Below are positions 1 through 10,600 of a stretch of DNA of 64,000 nt, piece by piece. A program made the position numbers and the translations under genes. Positions within the stretch are counted from its first letter, which is position 1; every line of letters begins with the position of its first letter. The notes under the pieces are model-generated. The model ran no database searches, was not told the DNA's origin, and saw nothing but the letters and a program-made list of their open reading frames with translations. Origin of the DNA: Agelas oroides (taxonomy: Eukaryota > Porifera > Demospongiae > Agelasida > Agelasidae); contig OX422184.1 of the NCBI GenBank assembly GCA_949130485.1, forward strand, positions 19,980,824 through 20,044,823, read 5' to 3'.

Positions 1-137
1 CAGCGAAAGCCACACGAATAAAATCTTGAAAATGCCATAAACAACCCTATGACACCTCCCTTGAGACGTATAAACGAGATATGTAGCTGCTAGCGTGGTA
101 ACAGACAGACAGACACACACACACACAAAACGACTAC

Positions 138-171
138 TGTAACCCTACGGCGCATGCGCGCCGAGGGTTAA
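138..171. repeat. Short GC-rich palindrome downstream of FReD stop
   Basis: An imperfect inverted repeat with arms related to CCCTCGGCGC and GCGCCGTAGGG lies just 3' of the FReD stop. It recurs at 5069-5102 as part of the duplication, and in diverged form at 16909-16947, outside it. This shows it is a small dispersed palindrome rather than a feature of the FReD gene. Confidence 0.55.
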
Positions 172-196
172 TAAAGTGTAAACAACATTTTTAATG

Positions 197-1572
197 TTAT
201 CTCTTACTTCGTCTCAGTTTCATCTCAGAGAATTTGAGAGAGTAGTTGTATCTTTTCCATGTCTTCCAGTTCACACCATCAGCATAAGATGAGTGTGGTC
301 CACCATGGTAGAGACCATTGAGGTTTGAGGTGTGGCACCTCCTATACCACCAGGCACCTTTGAACCGCTGTGCACAATTGTAACTTGTTGCATCATTGTC
401 TTGATCTCTTGTAGTAAAGCGCTGTCCATTATGGCCTCCAAGTGAGTCCCCTGCAGTTCCATTGTATCCTGATACTGATAGAATGTACTTGGATGATGAA
501 TCGCCTACACTGAAACTTGTGTACTGTGCATACGCTGAGTTTCCTTCAAAATCTTGCATATCAACTCGTAGCTCAGTAGCATTAGATGTCAGACGATGTA
601 TCTTGTCCAGCCCCAGCCAGAACTCTCCACTTAGATTTCCAAAACCTTGCTGATAGTCAGTCCAGTTGTGATAGAAGTTAACAGATCCATCCATTCTGCG
701 CTGGAATACTGTCCATCCACCACCATCTGTCTCCATGTCACAGTATGCTTGGAATGCTGGCTGATCATCTGGTTGGATTGTGTAGACCTCATTGGTGGTT
801 TCACCTTGAGTCAAGACGTCCTTGCAGTCTCTATAAACTTCTAAGGGATGTAAAAGTAATAATCAGTCCAACAGATTTCTTTTCTAGGTTCTATTACACA
901 CACAAAAGCTAGCAGCAGCTAAATAAGTAGGAAAATCCCTTCTGGAGTTGTAGTGAGGGTTTAGGGTGATGTGGTAACCATATTCTGACGATGAGGCAAT
1001 CGGAAGTTATGACACGGTAAAGCCCGTGGTCAAATATTGGTACCTTACGCTACATGATTCCCTCCAGATGTTCTGATAGTGTCAGTGTGTTGTGAACTGG
1101 GAAGCTACCTCTCAGTTCACCGCATGCAATTAGTCTCTAACAGTCTTGGTCACTGTGGCCTTTCTGCTGCTTCTAGACACAAGCTACCTTTCACAAGCAG
1201 GCATTACGCACTACTCACAGCTACTGACACTGCAGCACTCTACTAAAACTCGGTTCCCAAAACGGACTGTGCGCTAAAAGTTTACAAAGACAAAGAATTC
1301 TATCAGCTTGGATTCCAGGTTTGTTGACCTTGAAAACACAGGGTTCCCTGCCACCTTAAGGTTACATATGATATGTACAGTCAGGTTTGGCTCACTGATG
1401 CAGGTAGGTTCACTCCCAGACCACATTCCATCAGCTTGACACATGCGAGTACTGTCTCCCACCAGGTTGTAGCCAGTATTACAACTGTAGGTTGCTGTCT
1501 GTCTGAATGTTGTTCCATCGGGATGACTAACTTGGCAATTAGTAGTGTTATTTAAAGTTCCACAGTCTACAA
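197..1572 (-). CDS. Sushi + fibrinogen-related domain protein, 3' part (exons 1572-1396 and 840-197)
   Basis: Probable secreted lectin-like recognition protein. Exon 1572-1396 (177 nt) encodes one complete sushi/CCP module: it opens with VDCGTLNN and closes with WSGSEPTCI, with the four expected cysteines. It is bounded by an AG acceptor and a GTGAGC donor, phase 1 on both sides. Exon 840-197 has a phase-1 AG acceptor at 842-841 and encodes a complete C-terminal fibrinogen domain of about 214 residues: YRDCKDVL, then AYCDMETDGGGWTVFQRR, the calcium-site-like RDQDND, the NCA...GAWWYRRC cysteine pair and SNLNGLYH, ending KLRRSKR and stop. A 554-nt intron separates the exons and their phases match. 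The TTG at 814 is an internal codon, not a start; the true start and signal peptide lie in unseen upstream exons. Sushi-FReD joining is inferred from phase and spacing. Function by family: carbohydrate or acetyl-group binding in innate recognition or adhesion. Confidence 0.85.
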
Positions 1573-2051
1573 CTGTTGAATGAAGGAAAGTATATATATA
1601 ATCCAGTTGATATTCTTACAACAGCAATTTCCTATTCCCGTGCCGTGCAATATCGGTGTTATTGCACGGGTGTTATTGCACAAGGTGTAGCTAGTGACTT
1701 ATAGGGGGAAGGTATAACACTCGGAACAGAATGGAGCGCCGGATACGCGCGATGGAAAATGTGTCAGCTCATCAATGTACGGAGAGCTCATCTCCCATCC
1801 TGTATAATTTATACGAGCCACGAAGACTGGACAAGCATACAGCAGACAGTATACAGCCACACCAAGCGTATGAAACATTCTAGCCGTCTACCTGGTATCT
1901 TCGCCTGGCGTCGCCGACCATTCGCTTGCAAGGGAGGGGTCGGCGATGTCACTACTGTCTCAGGGCTCAGCCGTGGGGAGTGGAGTTACCTGTAGCTCAC
2001 CCTGGAACAGGAAGGGAATGGTATCGCGCAGGGCCGGCGGCAATGGTACAG

Positions 2052-2075
2052 CCGGTACGGCCATGGCCGTACCGG
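2052..2075. repeat. Perfect 24-bp palindrome
   Basis: The sequence is its own reverse complement with no loop, centred on GGCCATGGCC and starting CCGGTACGG. It sits in unannotated DNA and no second copy was noticed. Confidence 0.8.
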
Positions 2076-4361
2076 TTTTTGAGGGAGAAAAAATGGCGTC
2101 GCTTGGATTCTAACTAAGGCGGGTTCAGCGGTTCGTCGTAGCTTACGACGTCTAAATTATGACAAAGCCTTTCTCGGAGTTTTTCGAGTCTTCAAGCATT
2201 CAAAGTAGCGATGAGAGGATTGAGGCATCTCAATTTTTTATAGCGATGTTTGAGCGCGAGACGAGCACGTGCAAGTTGGGGAGGGGCTAACATGAGCACG
2301 CGAAATGCTCGTGTGAGGCGGTAATTTCAGGCAGCTCGGTTCAATCACATCAAAAGGCTTCACTAGCTGCAGAAACTACAGGTGGGGAGATTCTAGTGGC
2401 ATTTGGCCAAACATGGCCTCAGAAGCAATCTCAGAGTGCCTAATAAAAATCTTCGTGGGGGAACACCCCCCTAGCTTGTTTAACACTTATTGGGCCGTAC
2501 CAATCTAAAATAGCTGCCTCCGGCCCTGTCACGTTCTGAACTCTCCACAAATACGAAACAAGCATCACCAGAGAGCGTCCGCCTGCATGTCAACATCCAG
2601 CGGGCTAGGACAGTTGTTGGCTCAGCCATGAGATAAATTACCGGTACATCTATAGCTCAGTTTACTCGATGCCCGTTCCTTACTACGACAAAGCCCGTGC
2701 TGCCTACGGCGGGTGCGCGCAGCAAAGTTCATACGCGGAATCTGAAAATGCTATAGTCTCGTTCCCAAGGCTCCCGCCCAGCTTTCCATCGTTTGCAGTA
2801 CGTACTGCTATCGACGGAAAGCTCGGCGGGAGCCTGGGATCAACTTCAGCAAGTACTCAATGTGAATCAGAATCCTTCTTGCCTATTGCTATCTATGATC
2901 ACAGCTAAGAAGCAATCTCCGAGCAAATGTCTTGCTGCGGGGGCATGCCTTCCATATGTAGCTACTACGTGCACTAAGTTACGCGCAATCAGCGATCACT
3001 ACCTCACAGAGAGTACGTTCAGCAACTATTGAAATTCAGAATTGCAGAACTTATGCGATTTGGGCCCCAAAATGGCCTCAGAAGCGATCTCGTAGCCTCT
3101 AATTTAACAAAATTAGAGGCTATAGACCCCCCCTACATACTAAAAGCGACTTTGGCCACACCACCTTGAAATAGCTTGCTACAGCCCTGTACCATGATGA
3201 TTAAATGGTCTTCCCACTATGTTTCTAGTCACCACACAGCCTAGTGAGACTTTGCAATTTCGAGAGGTGGGCAGGTACACAGGGCAGCCATATGCTACAC
3301 ACAAACAACCCCGTGGTACTAGCAGTGATTGTAGCACACAATGGATGTATCCATAGGATTATGAATTTAGAAACAGGATCACAGTGGCTCTGTTACAAAT
3401 GCAGTATATTTGTGCAGTTGAGTTTCGAGCTTGCTCACTAGGTCCTGAGTGCATGTTAGAATCATTCCAGTAGCTACTAGAAAAGCAACTGGAGAATCAC
3501 ATTATCTACGTAGAAACTACAGCATATGCATGCCTTCGATGGTGTGTTTGTTGTAGCCAATAGTTTTAATATTAGACATTATTCATAGGCTGATTGAAAG
3601 TCGGTGAGTCAATCTTGACAACCTAGGAAGTCATTCACACTTCAGAAACACCAGCCATGGGGTGCATGCAGAGTAGCTGTAGGGCTATTAAACTGTGATT
3701 TAAACATGGCACGAAGAAAACTAAGCCCTTATAGCTAGCTGAACTGCTATAGGCTGCAAAGAAGCAGATCAAAGAAGCTCCAGCTTTGATAGATTCATGA
3801 TCATTAGCTTAGCTGCAGGGCCAGTGCTTTTTCATGTGAGCTACTGAAGCAGCACAGCTGATTGGATCTAAACTATCAATTTCATTGTTTATCTTGTGTT
3901 TAGACATTAATCAAATCATGCTCTTCACACATTTAAACTGCAGCTCAACAGATCCTATAAAGTTTAGTGCTACAAATTTGCCTTGGCTAGTACGCTTTAT
4001 AGGCTTAGCTGCAAAGCTTTATGAGAAGGCTTTCTCAACAAATTTTGTCTAAATACAGGCTTTGATCTCAAGGGAGAGTGGAAAGATACACCTTTGCCCT
4101 ATCACATCATCAGCTGGAAGCACTTTAGCAAGTTCAATACATGTAGCAATGATTCTTATCTGTAATCATACAGAACACGTAAGTGGGGAAATCTCTTATT
4201 CAGTTGCTGTGTGGGAGGAAGGTGGTATAAGTAGCTGGTGAAGGGAGGCGCATTGGTGAAGAAAGTCTTTATTCCTGGAGTAAGTTCACCATGGCTTTAA
4301 CAAATACATGTATGCACTCAGATTGGATATCCATCACTTCCACTGATCTGTGTATTACACG

Positions 4362-4441
4362 TTGAATGAAAGAGAAGTTTATCTGTTGCCAACTTGAGCT
4401 CGGAAACGTCGGCAAGTTATTTTCTGAGCTTTCTCTTTCAT
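4362..4441. repeat. Penelope-like terminal repeat fragment
   Basis: An inverted structure starts AATGAAAGAGAA and ends TTCTCTTTCATT. It contains AACTTGAGCTCGGAAA and GAAACGTCGGCAAGTT, both shared with the terminal repeats of the Penelope-like element at 45.6-46.9 kb. It keeps the GAAAC-GUC part of the hammerhead-like core but not the CTGATGA part. Confidence 0.5.
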
Positions 4442-4929
4442 TTATGCAGAAGCCAACTGAGAAGCCACTGAAAGTATTACATGTTGTTTAACATATTTAC
4501 ATAATTAGTTCTTCAAACTGGCAACCTGAACAGACACAGTGGTTTTGCATAAGCAACCTCAGAGAAAAGTAACGGCAAGGAAAACTAAGAGTACTAAGCC
4601 ACTACATCTGTACTTTTTAAATACATAATACATGTTCATGTATACTAGTTAACATTAAGATATTTCAAAAAAAAAGTTGCAGGTCAGATAATCTAACAGC
4701 ACTTAAATTACAGTTACTAAATAAAGTGTAAACAACGTGTGCCAGCATAGTGCCAGGTCAGCAGATACACAACGATGAAAGCCAAGAAGCTTTCGAGGAC
4801 AGTGGCTATCGCTATCCCTACACACTAGTCTGTCTCTTTTGTCCATCGAGAGCTGGTCATCATCATCAAGAAGCCAGGAAGGCAGTGGTGGTCAGAAAAT
4901 CATGCCAGAACTTTTGAACGAAGCGTTTT

Positions 4930-5903
4930 CAGCGAAAGCCACACGAATAAAATCTTGAAAATGCCATAAACAACCCTATGACACCTCCCTTGAGACGTAT
5001 AAACGAGATATGTAGCTGCTAGCGTGGTAACAGACAGACAGACACACACACACACACAAAACGACTACTGTAACCCTACGGCGCATGCGCGCCGAGGGTT
5101 AATAAAGTGTAAACAACATTTTTAATGTTATCTCTTACTTCGTCTCAGTTTCATCTCAGAGAATTTGAGAGAGTAGTTGTATCTTTTCCATGTCTTCCAG
5201 TTCACACCATCAGCATAAGATGAGTGTGGTCCACCATGGTAGAGACCATTGAGGTTTGAGGTGTGGCAATTCCTATACCACCAGGCACCTTTGGACCACT
5301 GTGCACAATTGCCACGTGGTGCAATATCATTGTCTTGATCTCTTGTACTAAACCGCTGTCCAGTTTGGAATGCAAGAGAGTCTCCTGCAGTTCCATTGTA
5401 TCCTGATACTGATAGAATGTACTTGGATGATGAATCGCCTACACTGAAACTTGTGTACTGTGCATACGCTGAGTTTCCTTCAAAATCTTGCATATCAACT
5501 CGTAGCTCAGTAGCATTAGATGTCAGACGATGTATCTTGTCCAGCCCCAGCCAGAACTCTCCACTTAGATTTCCAAAACCTTGCTGATAGTCAGTCCAGT
5601 TGTCATAGAAGCAGATCCATCCATTCTGCGCTGGAATACTGTCCATCCACCACCATCTGTCTCCATGTCACAGTATGCTTGGAATGCTGGCTGATCATCT
5701 GGTTGGATTGTGTAGACCTCATTGGTGGTTTCACCTTGAGTCAAGACGTCCTTGCAGTCTCTATAAACTTCTAAGGGATGTAAAAGTAATAATCAGTCCA
5801 ACAGATTTCTTTTCTAGGTTCTATTACACACACAAAAGCTAGCAGCAGCTAAATAAGTAGGAAAATCCCTTCTGGAGTTGTAGTGAGGGTTTAGGGTGAT
5901 GTG
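4930..5903. repeat. Segmental duplication of 1-983 (FReD locus)
   Basis: 4930-5903 matches 1-983 almost base for base, including the non-coding flanks, the CA microsatellite (one unit different) and the intron start. A second short match, 1147-1253 with 6975-7083, is collinear with the first. The original duplication was therefore probably longer, and about 0.9 kb has since been gained or lost between the two blocks. Confidence 0.9.
5128..5770 (-). pseudogene. Fibrinogen-related domain, second copy, frameshifted
   Basis: This exon is the duplicate of the FReD exon at 197-840, with the same acceptor and stop context. It differs by a 4-bp deletion near 5612 that breaks the frame just after FQRRMD, and by a block of clustered changes between about 5276 and 5390 that includes an in-frame 3-bp insertion. 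The calcium-site-like RDQDND, the cysteines and SNLNGLYH are retained. Downstream of the deletion the frame is open to the normal stop. No sushi exon was found upstream, because the shared segment ends near 5903. It could be a pseudogene, an allele-level lesion, or a sequencing or assembly error in an active copy. Confidence 0.8.
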
Positions 5904-7734
5904 GGTAGCTTGTGAAGCAAAGCTTGTTTGTGAATGAAAGCTTTAAGTTTATAGGGGTAGGTGCACCATGGCATTAACAAATATGCACTGGATATCCATA
6001 TGTCCAGAACTGGAAGAGTTAAGGCAACACAATTTTACTTGCACTGTATGACTTTTAAGTTGCTTCTGGCAACACATATGATTAGGTAAATTTACTCCTG
6101 ACCAAATGTAAACAATAGTTTATAGCTAGACCCTTTTTTAACTCGAGCCCACTGTATGTATAAAGTCAGCTCTTAGCTAATTTTGTACCGGTATATGGTT
6201 TCATAGACCATTAGCAATTTTACGGGGGTGTACATATGCAGTATAAGCCTCACGCAAAGCAAAGCCACCATTTGCTCATATATCAAATCAAAATCCTGCT
6301 TGCCAAAAAGGAAGAAATCTCCAGGGGCATGCCGCAGACCCCTAGTTGCTGTTTGTGCTAATTTGAAGGTGGCAGTGAAGTCTCTCGGCGGAGGTTAACG
6401 AAAACATAAACCTGGGTTACAGTCAGGACCAGGGTAACTCCTACTTGCATGGTTAGGGTTTGGTTTAGGGCAATCTTGCTTTGCCTATATAATTTTAAAA
6501 TAGGATTTTAGCAGCTCATTAATACATTCATGAGCCAAAATTGCCACTCGATGGACGCATCTACATGCTCACTGTACGTAGCGTCCCAACCACCATTGTA
6601 TGTCAAATCAGTCTGTGCCAGCTTTTGTTCAGAGCTACTCTCAAAGTCAGGCTAGACTCATGTTTGTCACTACTCTTGGAATGGACAACTTTGACTGCAC
6701 CAAAATGAATGCACATTTCAAAAAATTCACAGCTTGTCTAAGGGAGGGGCTCATTCACGAGTGGAAGCAAGTATTACTAGCCCCACCTCTCCCCCTTATG
6801 TCGCTAAACAACTCACGGTTCTATTCCACACACAACTCCTCTGCAGCTTTCTTGTCTACTACAGCGTAGTACCAACGATATATTGCCCAGCCCAGCACTC
6901 GAAGCACTGGGCCACGGTCACCTGCTAGGCTTGGCATACGATCGCAAGACCTGAGCCTACCCAGTGAGTACAGTCTTGGACACTGTGGCCTTTCTGCTGC
7001 TTCTAGACACAAGCTAGCTTTCACAAGTAGGCATTACGCACTATTCACAGCTACTGACACTACAGCACTCTACTAAAACTCCTCTGTTTTTTTTTTTTAA
7101 GTTGATCTAAGCTTATCTTCAAAGTTCCGACTACCACATGAAGGGTTCCGCCAGGCCACATCTTAACTAGCTTAACACCCCCTCCCCCCCCCCCCCCCCC
7201 CCCCCACACACACACACATACGTAGTTACCGTTCTCATGCACTTGCCTGTGGTCCTGCTATGTGCCCCCGAATCAAAAAAACTTCCTACGCCTATGCTCA
7301 ATAAGTCACAGTATTCAAACTGTGGCTTTTGCACAGCTCTCCATTACTAGCCATAGAAACGAATGTTGTTTTAAGTTTGAGACTATATAGTCTGCCAAGC
7401 TAGACTAGACTAGTCTATCTCCTTGTCAAGACTCATTTCCAAATCACTGATCACTGGAAAGAAGACTGATGCACACCTTTTCTGAATAGCACTAGCATTA
7501 TTCAAGGCCTCTTGCTTGGAAAACAATATAGGGATGGCATGCCAACAGGTACACAAACAAGGTACAGGGATGGTAAAAGAAATATACAAAGCCCCATCTC
7601 TACCATCCGTTTAGCATTAGTGGTGCTTTAGTAGGCAAAAAGATGTAGGCATGGATCATGATGGGGCTTTGTATATTCACCTTAGCTTTTATATATACAT
7701 GCAGAAAGCATCACCCTAAGCAAAGCCACTATTA
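5904..7734. other. No supported gene; low-complexity tracts and foldback
   Basis: No exon was recognised. The stretch holds the 6975-7083 match to 1147-1253, a poly-T run near 7085, a poly-C/CA tract at about 7180-7220, and a foldback at about 7583-7678 with arms containing ATATACAAAGCCCCAT and ATGGGGCTTTGTATAT. The latter belongs to the 'GTAGGGATGGGGCTTTG' repeat family seen again near 34.7 and 56.4 kb. Confidence 0.55.
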
Positions 7735-8936
7735 CTAGTGTAGATGCAAGGCATCTTGGGGCGAGCCTGAGCGAGTGGTAGGATACCGCATGTATGGGTA
7801 ATAGTAGGTACACATTAAATCACAACTCTGAAAGTATTGTGCAGTGCTCGGTCTGAAACCGGTATCGGCTACGTTTATTAGCAGCTCCTCTCTAGAAAAC
7901 TGCATTGCACTGAAAGCAGCCCCACCTTGCAATTGCTCCTAGAGATCAATTTATGTGCATGCGCGTGTTGATGACGGCCTCCGTGCACATGCTGGAGGGC
8001 TAGCCTCGTTCTCAGGCCTTCCCACCGTTCAGTTTAGGGTCGCGTTTTTGCATACTGCAAGCGATCAAAAACTGGACTGTATAGGCCTGGCAACGAAGGT
8101 ACTGAAGGGCTACTAAATGATTAGCTTTGTCAAAGGAACGAGGCTGGTTAGTTATGTACTTAGAAATCAGTTTGTTTCAATGTTGTTGTACAAACTCAAC
8201 TTTGACAGGATACATGGAGATGCATATGACAAAATCCATATCTCGCGCTGGTTGGTGCTCATCCGCTGTAATCTTGCTTCCCTCTCCTCGGGAGTTTCAG
8301 CTGCCAGTCTATCTCTCATCTGCTGTAACCTCGTTTCTCTCTCCTCGGGGGCTTCAACTGCCAACCTTTCGCGATGGTTGGTGCTCATTCGCTGTAATCT
8401 CATTTCTCTCCCCTCGGGGGTCTCAGCTGCCGTTCTTTCACGTTCACGGGTGCTTTTCCGCTGTGAAGTAGCTCGTCTTTCACTAGCCTCGTACCCAGGC
8501 CTGGGTACGAGGCTAGTCTTTCACTAGCAGTTTGAGCAGCGCGCCTGGTACGATCCCTTTCCCTCCGTTCCTCAACCGTTCGCTCCTTTGTTCCGCTGTC
8601 TCTGCAGTACGTCGGGCTCTGTCTCTCTCCTTTCTTCGCCGCCGCCGATCATCAGGCTTGTTCCTGCGCTGATTTGAGAACTCTTCTAGGATTGCTCTGC
8701 GTATCTATGTTGAACAAAACTTGAAGGCTAAAACTCTGAATGTAAAACTCTGAGGTAGGGGTCAGAATTAGGACTCTAGACTAGAGTACGGTCTTACAAA
8801 TTACTTGGACCACGTGTTCTTTTCGATATTCTCGGCGTGCGCAATGTTTCGGATTAACAGAGTGTCAATTTGCATTTACGGAAAGATGTACGAGAGATAT
8901 ATAATTGGGGCGAGCCTGAGCGAGCCCCACATAGAC
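7735..8936 (-). mobile_element. Helitron-like element with Helitron N-terminal coding fragment
   Basis: The minus-strand 3' end at 7735-7775 has the GC-rich motif CTCAGGCTCGCCCC, then a GATGC-CTT-GCATC hairpin and CTAG. The opposite end at 8906-8936 has the GGGGCGAGCCTGAG motif after an AATT run. Between them (about 8720-8170, minus strand) is frameshifted coding sequence rich in RRRERDRARR and ERLAAETPEEREARLQ repeats. I read these as the charged N-terminal region of Helitron proteins (family recognition from memory). A 32-bp palindromic element is inserted in it at 8484-8515. Confidence 0.6.
8484..8515. mobile_element. TAGYCTCG palindromic element, 32 bp, 9-bp target duplication
   Basis: A perfect loop-less palindrome with ends TAGCCTCG and CGAGGCTA. 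It is flanked on both sides by GTCTTTCAC (8475-8483 and 8516-8524), an exact 9-bp direct repeat, so it inserted into the Helitron coding fragment. Confidence 0.85.
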
Positions 8937-8982
8937 GGTACAGCTGGGAGATTTCATATATGTACTAGGTAGATGCAGGGCA

Positions 8983-10487
8983 TCATGGGGCGAGCCTGAG
9001 TTGGTTTACAGACTGTCTGACTGTCTCCTCTTCAGTCAACCGCTGAGTAGTGTTGGGCACAAACGATCCTGAGAGATGGGCATCATAGGGGTCCACATCT
9101 TCGACAGATGGTGCTTCACTGTCATCAGCAACAGAGTCGAGTGTCACAGACCTCAGGCCAGTCAAATTTCCATCCTCTGGTAGTAGAGCAAGGGCATCAC
9201 TATTGATCTGAACACTGCAATAATACTGGTTGTTGGCGAGTAACCACTGAAGTGCAGCAAGCACTACAGACCTCATGACACGAAAGTCATGATGGGAGTC
9301 AGCAGCTCCTTGTTTCCTCACAACAATGATGTCAAGTTCAGTGGGAAATCGTGGCAGAGAATTGACGAAGGAGGCCACGTCTTGTGGCAGGTTGATGACG
9401 TGTCCACTGTATGCATACTGCCCATGAGGTAGTCGGTACAGTGACATGATTGGTAGCACACCAGAAATCAACATTTCTTCCACTTGTGTTAATCCCTGTA
9501 AGAAGGAACACATAGGATGACATAACAGTAATATTATTACCAACCTGCAGTTCAGATAGTAAGAAGGAACACATATCAGTTACATAGGATGACATAACAG
9601 TAATATTATTACCAACCTGCAGTTCAGATGGTAAGAAGGAACACATCAGCTACATAGGATAACATAACAGTAATATTATTACCAACCTGCAATTCAGATG
9701 GTATAGGGCCAGGATCCATGTTGTTGGCAGAGGAGTATAACTTCGGTATATGCTTGTCCCAGCTACAGCGCAGACCCCAAGTGAAGCTGAAGACCAGGAA
9801 AACTCTCCAAACAGGTGGTACATGTTGACAGATCTAGCGTAGCGAAGTGTGCATGAAACTTATGCATCTTAGCTCGAATGGAATGCTGTTCAAACAGTGG
9901 GAGCTGTGACTGCACAAGCTGTTGATCTCTGTGTCTCTGTCTGTCACACTGTAACCTGACCTCTCTCTCCTCGGCAGTCTCAGCTGCCAATCTCTCATGC
10001 TGGTAAGTACTCATATGCTGCAGCCTGGCCTCTCTTTCCTCAGGAGTCTCAGCTGCCAATCTCTCATGCTGGTAAGTACTCATATGCTGCAGCCTGGCCT
10101 CTCTTTCCTCGGGAGTCTCAGCTGCCAGCCTGTCCCTCATATACTGCAGCCTGGCCTCTCTTTCGTCGGGAGTCTCAGCTGCCAGCCTGTCCCTTCTCAG
10201 CTGCAGCCTGGCCTCTCTCTCCTTGGCAGTCTCAGCATCCAGTCTGTACCTTCTTTGCTGCAGTCGTGCCTCCCTATCCCAAGTTCGGTAGCTTGTGAAG
10301 CCCGCCTAGCCCTGTCCCTCATTCTCCGTTTTCTCAACCTTTCTTCCCTTTGCTCCGCTGTCTCGGAAGTACGGCGGGCCCTCTCTCGTTCTCTCCGACT
10401 CCGCAACCTTTTCTCTCTCTTCTCTACTGATTCTGGGTTAGTATCCATACTCGCGAACAACCAAAAATCCACTTGGAAGGCGTGCAA
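8983..10487 (-). pseudogene. Helitron protein N-terminal part (charged repeats + DUF6570-like)
   Basis: The first segment, from 10487, is MDTNPESVEKREKRLRS followed by RRERERARRTSETAEQREER. A frameshifted stretch and then repeats of the type ERLAAETPEEREARLQHMST follow (10140-9763), leading into FHAHFATLDLSTCTTC. After an intron (acceptor near 9495) the last segment begins GLTQVEEMLISGVLPIMSLY. It contains GYAYSGHVINLPQDVASF-type sequence (here QYAYSGHVINLPQDV), IVVRKQGAADSHHDFRVMRS and LALLPEDGNLTGL. This arrangement matches the region I know as DUF6570, upstream of the Helitron_like_N domain. The ORF stops at the element's 3' end, so no nuclease or helicase is encoded here. Frameshifts make it non-functional. 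Confidence 0.6.
9495..9700 (-). repeat. Three tandem copies of an intron 5' splice-site unit
   Basis: A unit of about 60-70 bp occurs three times on the minus strand. Each copy contains ATCTGAAYTGCAG followed by GTTGGTAATAATATTACTG, which is the exon end plus a GT donor. The single AG acceptor (TTCTTACAG) precedes GLTQVEEM. Exon sequence and donor were therefore copied together inside the intron. Confidence 0.65.
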
Positions 10488-10600
10488 ATAAGTTCAACTA
10501 TAGGTGCAATCATTGTCTATGGTGCAATACTTTAACTAAATCACGTTAAATTAGAGTGGAATTAGAATTTACGGAAAGACGTACGTACGTCCATATCATG

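Larger units (their letters stand above)
1573..4929. other. No supported gene; small palindromes only
   Basis: No domain or exon was recognised. Visible structures are a fragment at 1630-1690 of the repeat also present near 21025-21095 (TGCAATATC/TTATTGCACGG motifs), a perfect 24-bp palindrome at 2052-2075, a foldback at about 2762-2839 with arms containing GGCTCCCGCC and GGCGGGAGCC, and a fragment at 4362-4441 of the Penelope-like terminal repeat. The remaining short ORFs look like chance. Confidence 0.6.
8965..10600 (-). mobile_element. Helitron-like element, internally truncated
   Basis: The 3' end at 8965-9000 reads on the minus strand as CTCAGGCTCGCCCC, a GATGC-CCT-GCATC hairpin, then CTAG. 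The interior holds the N-terminal half of a Helitron protein (10487-8983), which runs directly into the 3' end motif. The helicase and HUH nuclease portions are absent, so this is an internally deleted derivative. The 5' boundary near 10600 is approximate. Confidence 0.6.

Noticed and set aside
8117..8527. 136-codon plus-strand ORF
   Set aside because: Antisense of the Helitron charged-repeat coding; the Arg/Glu repeats are on the minus strand.
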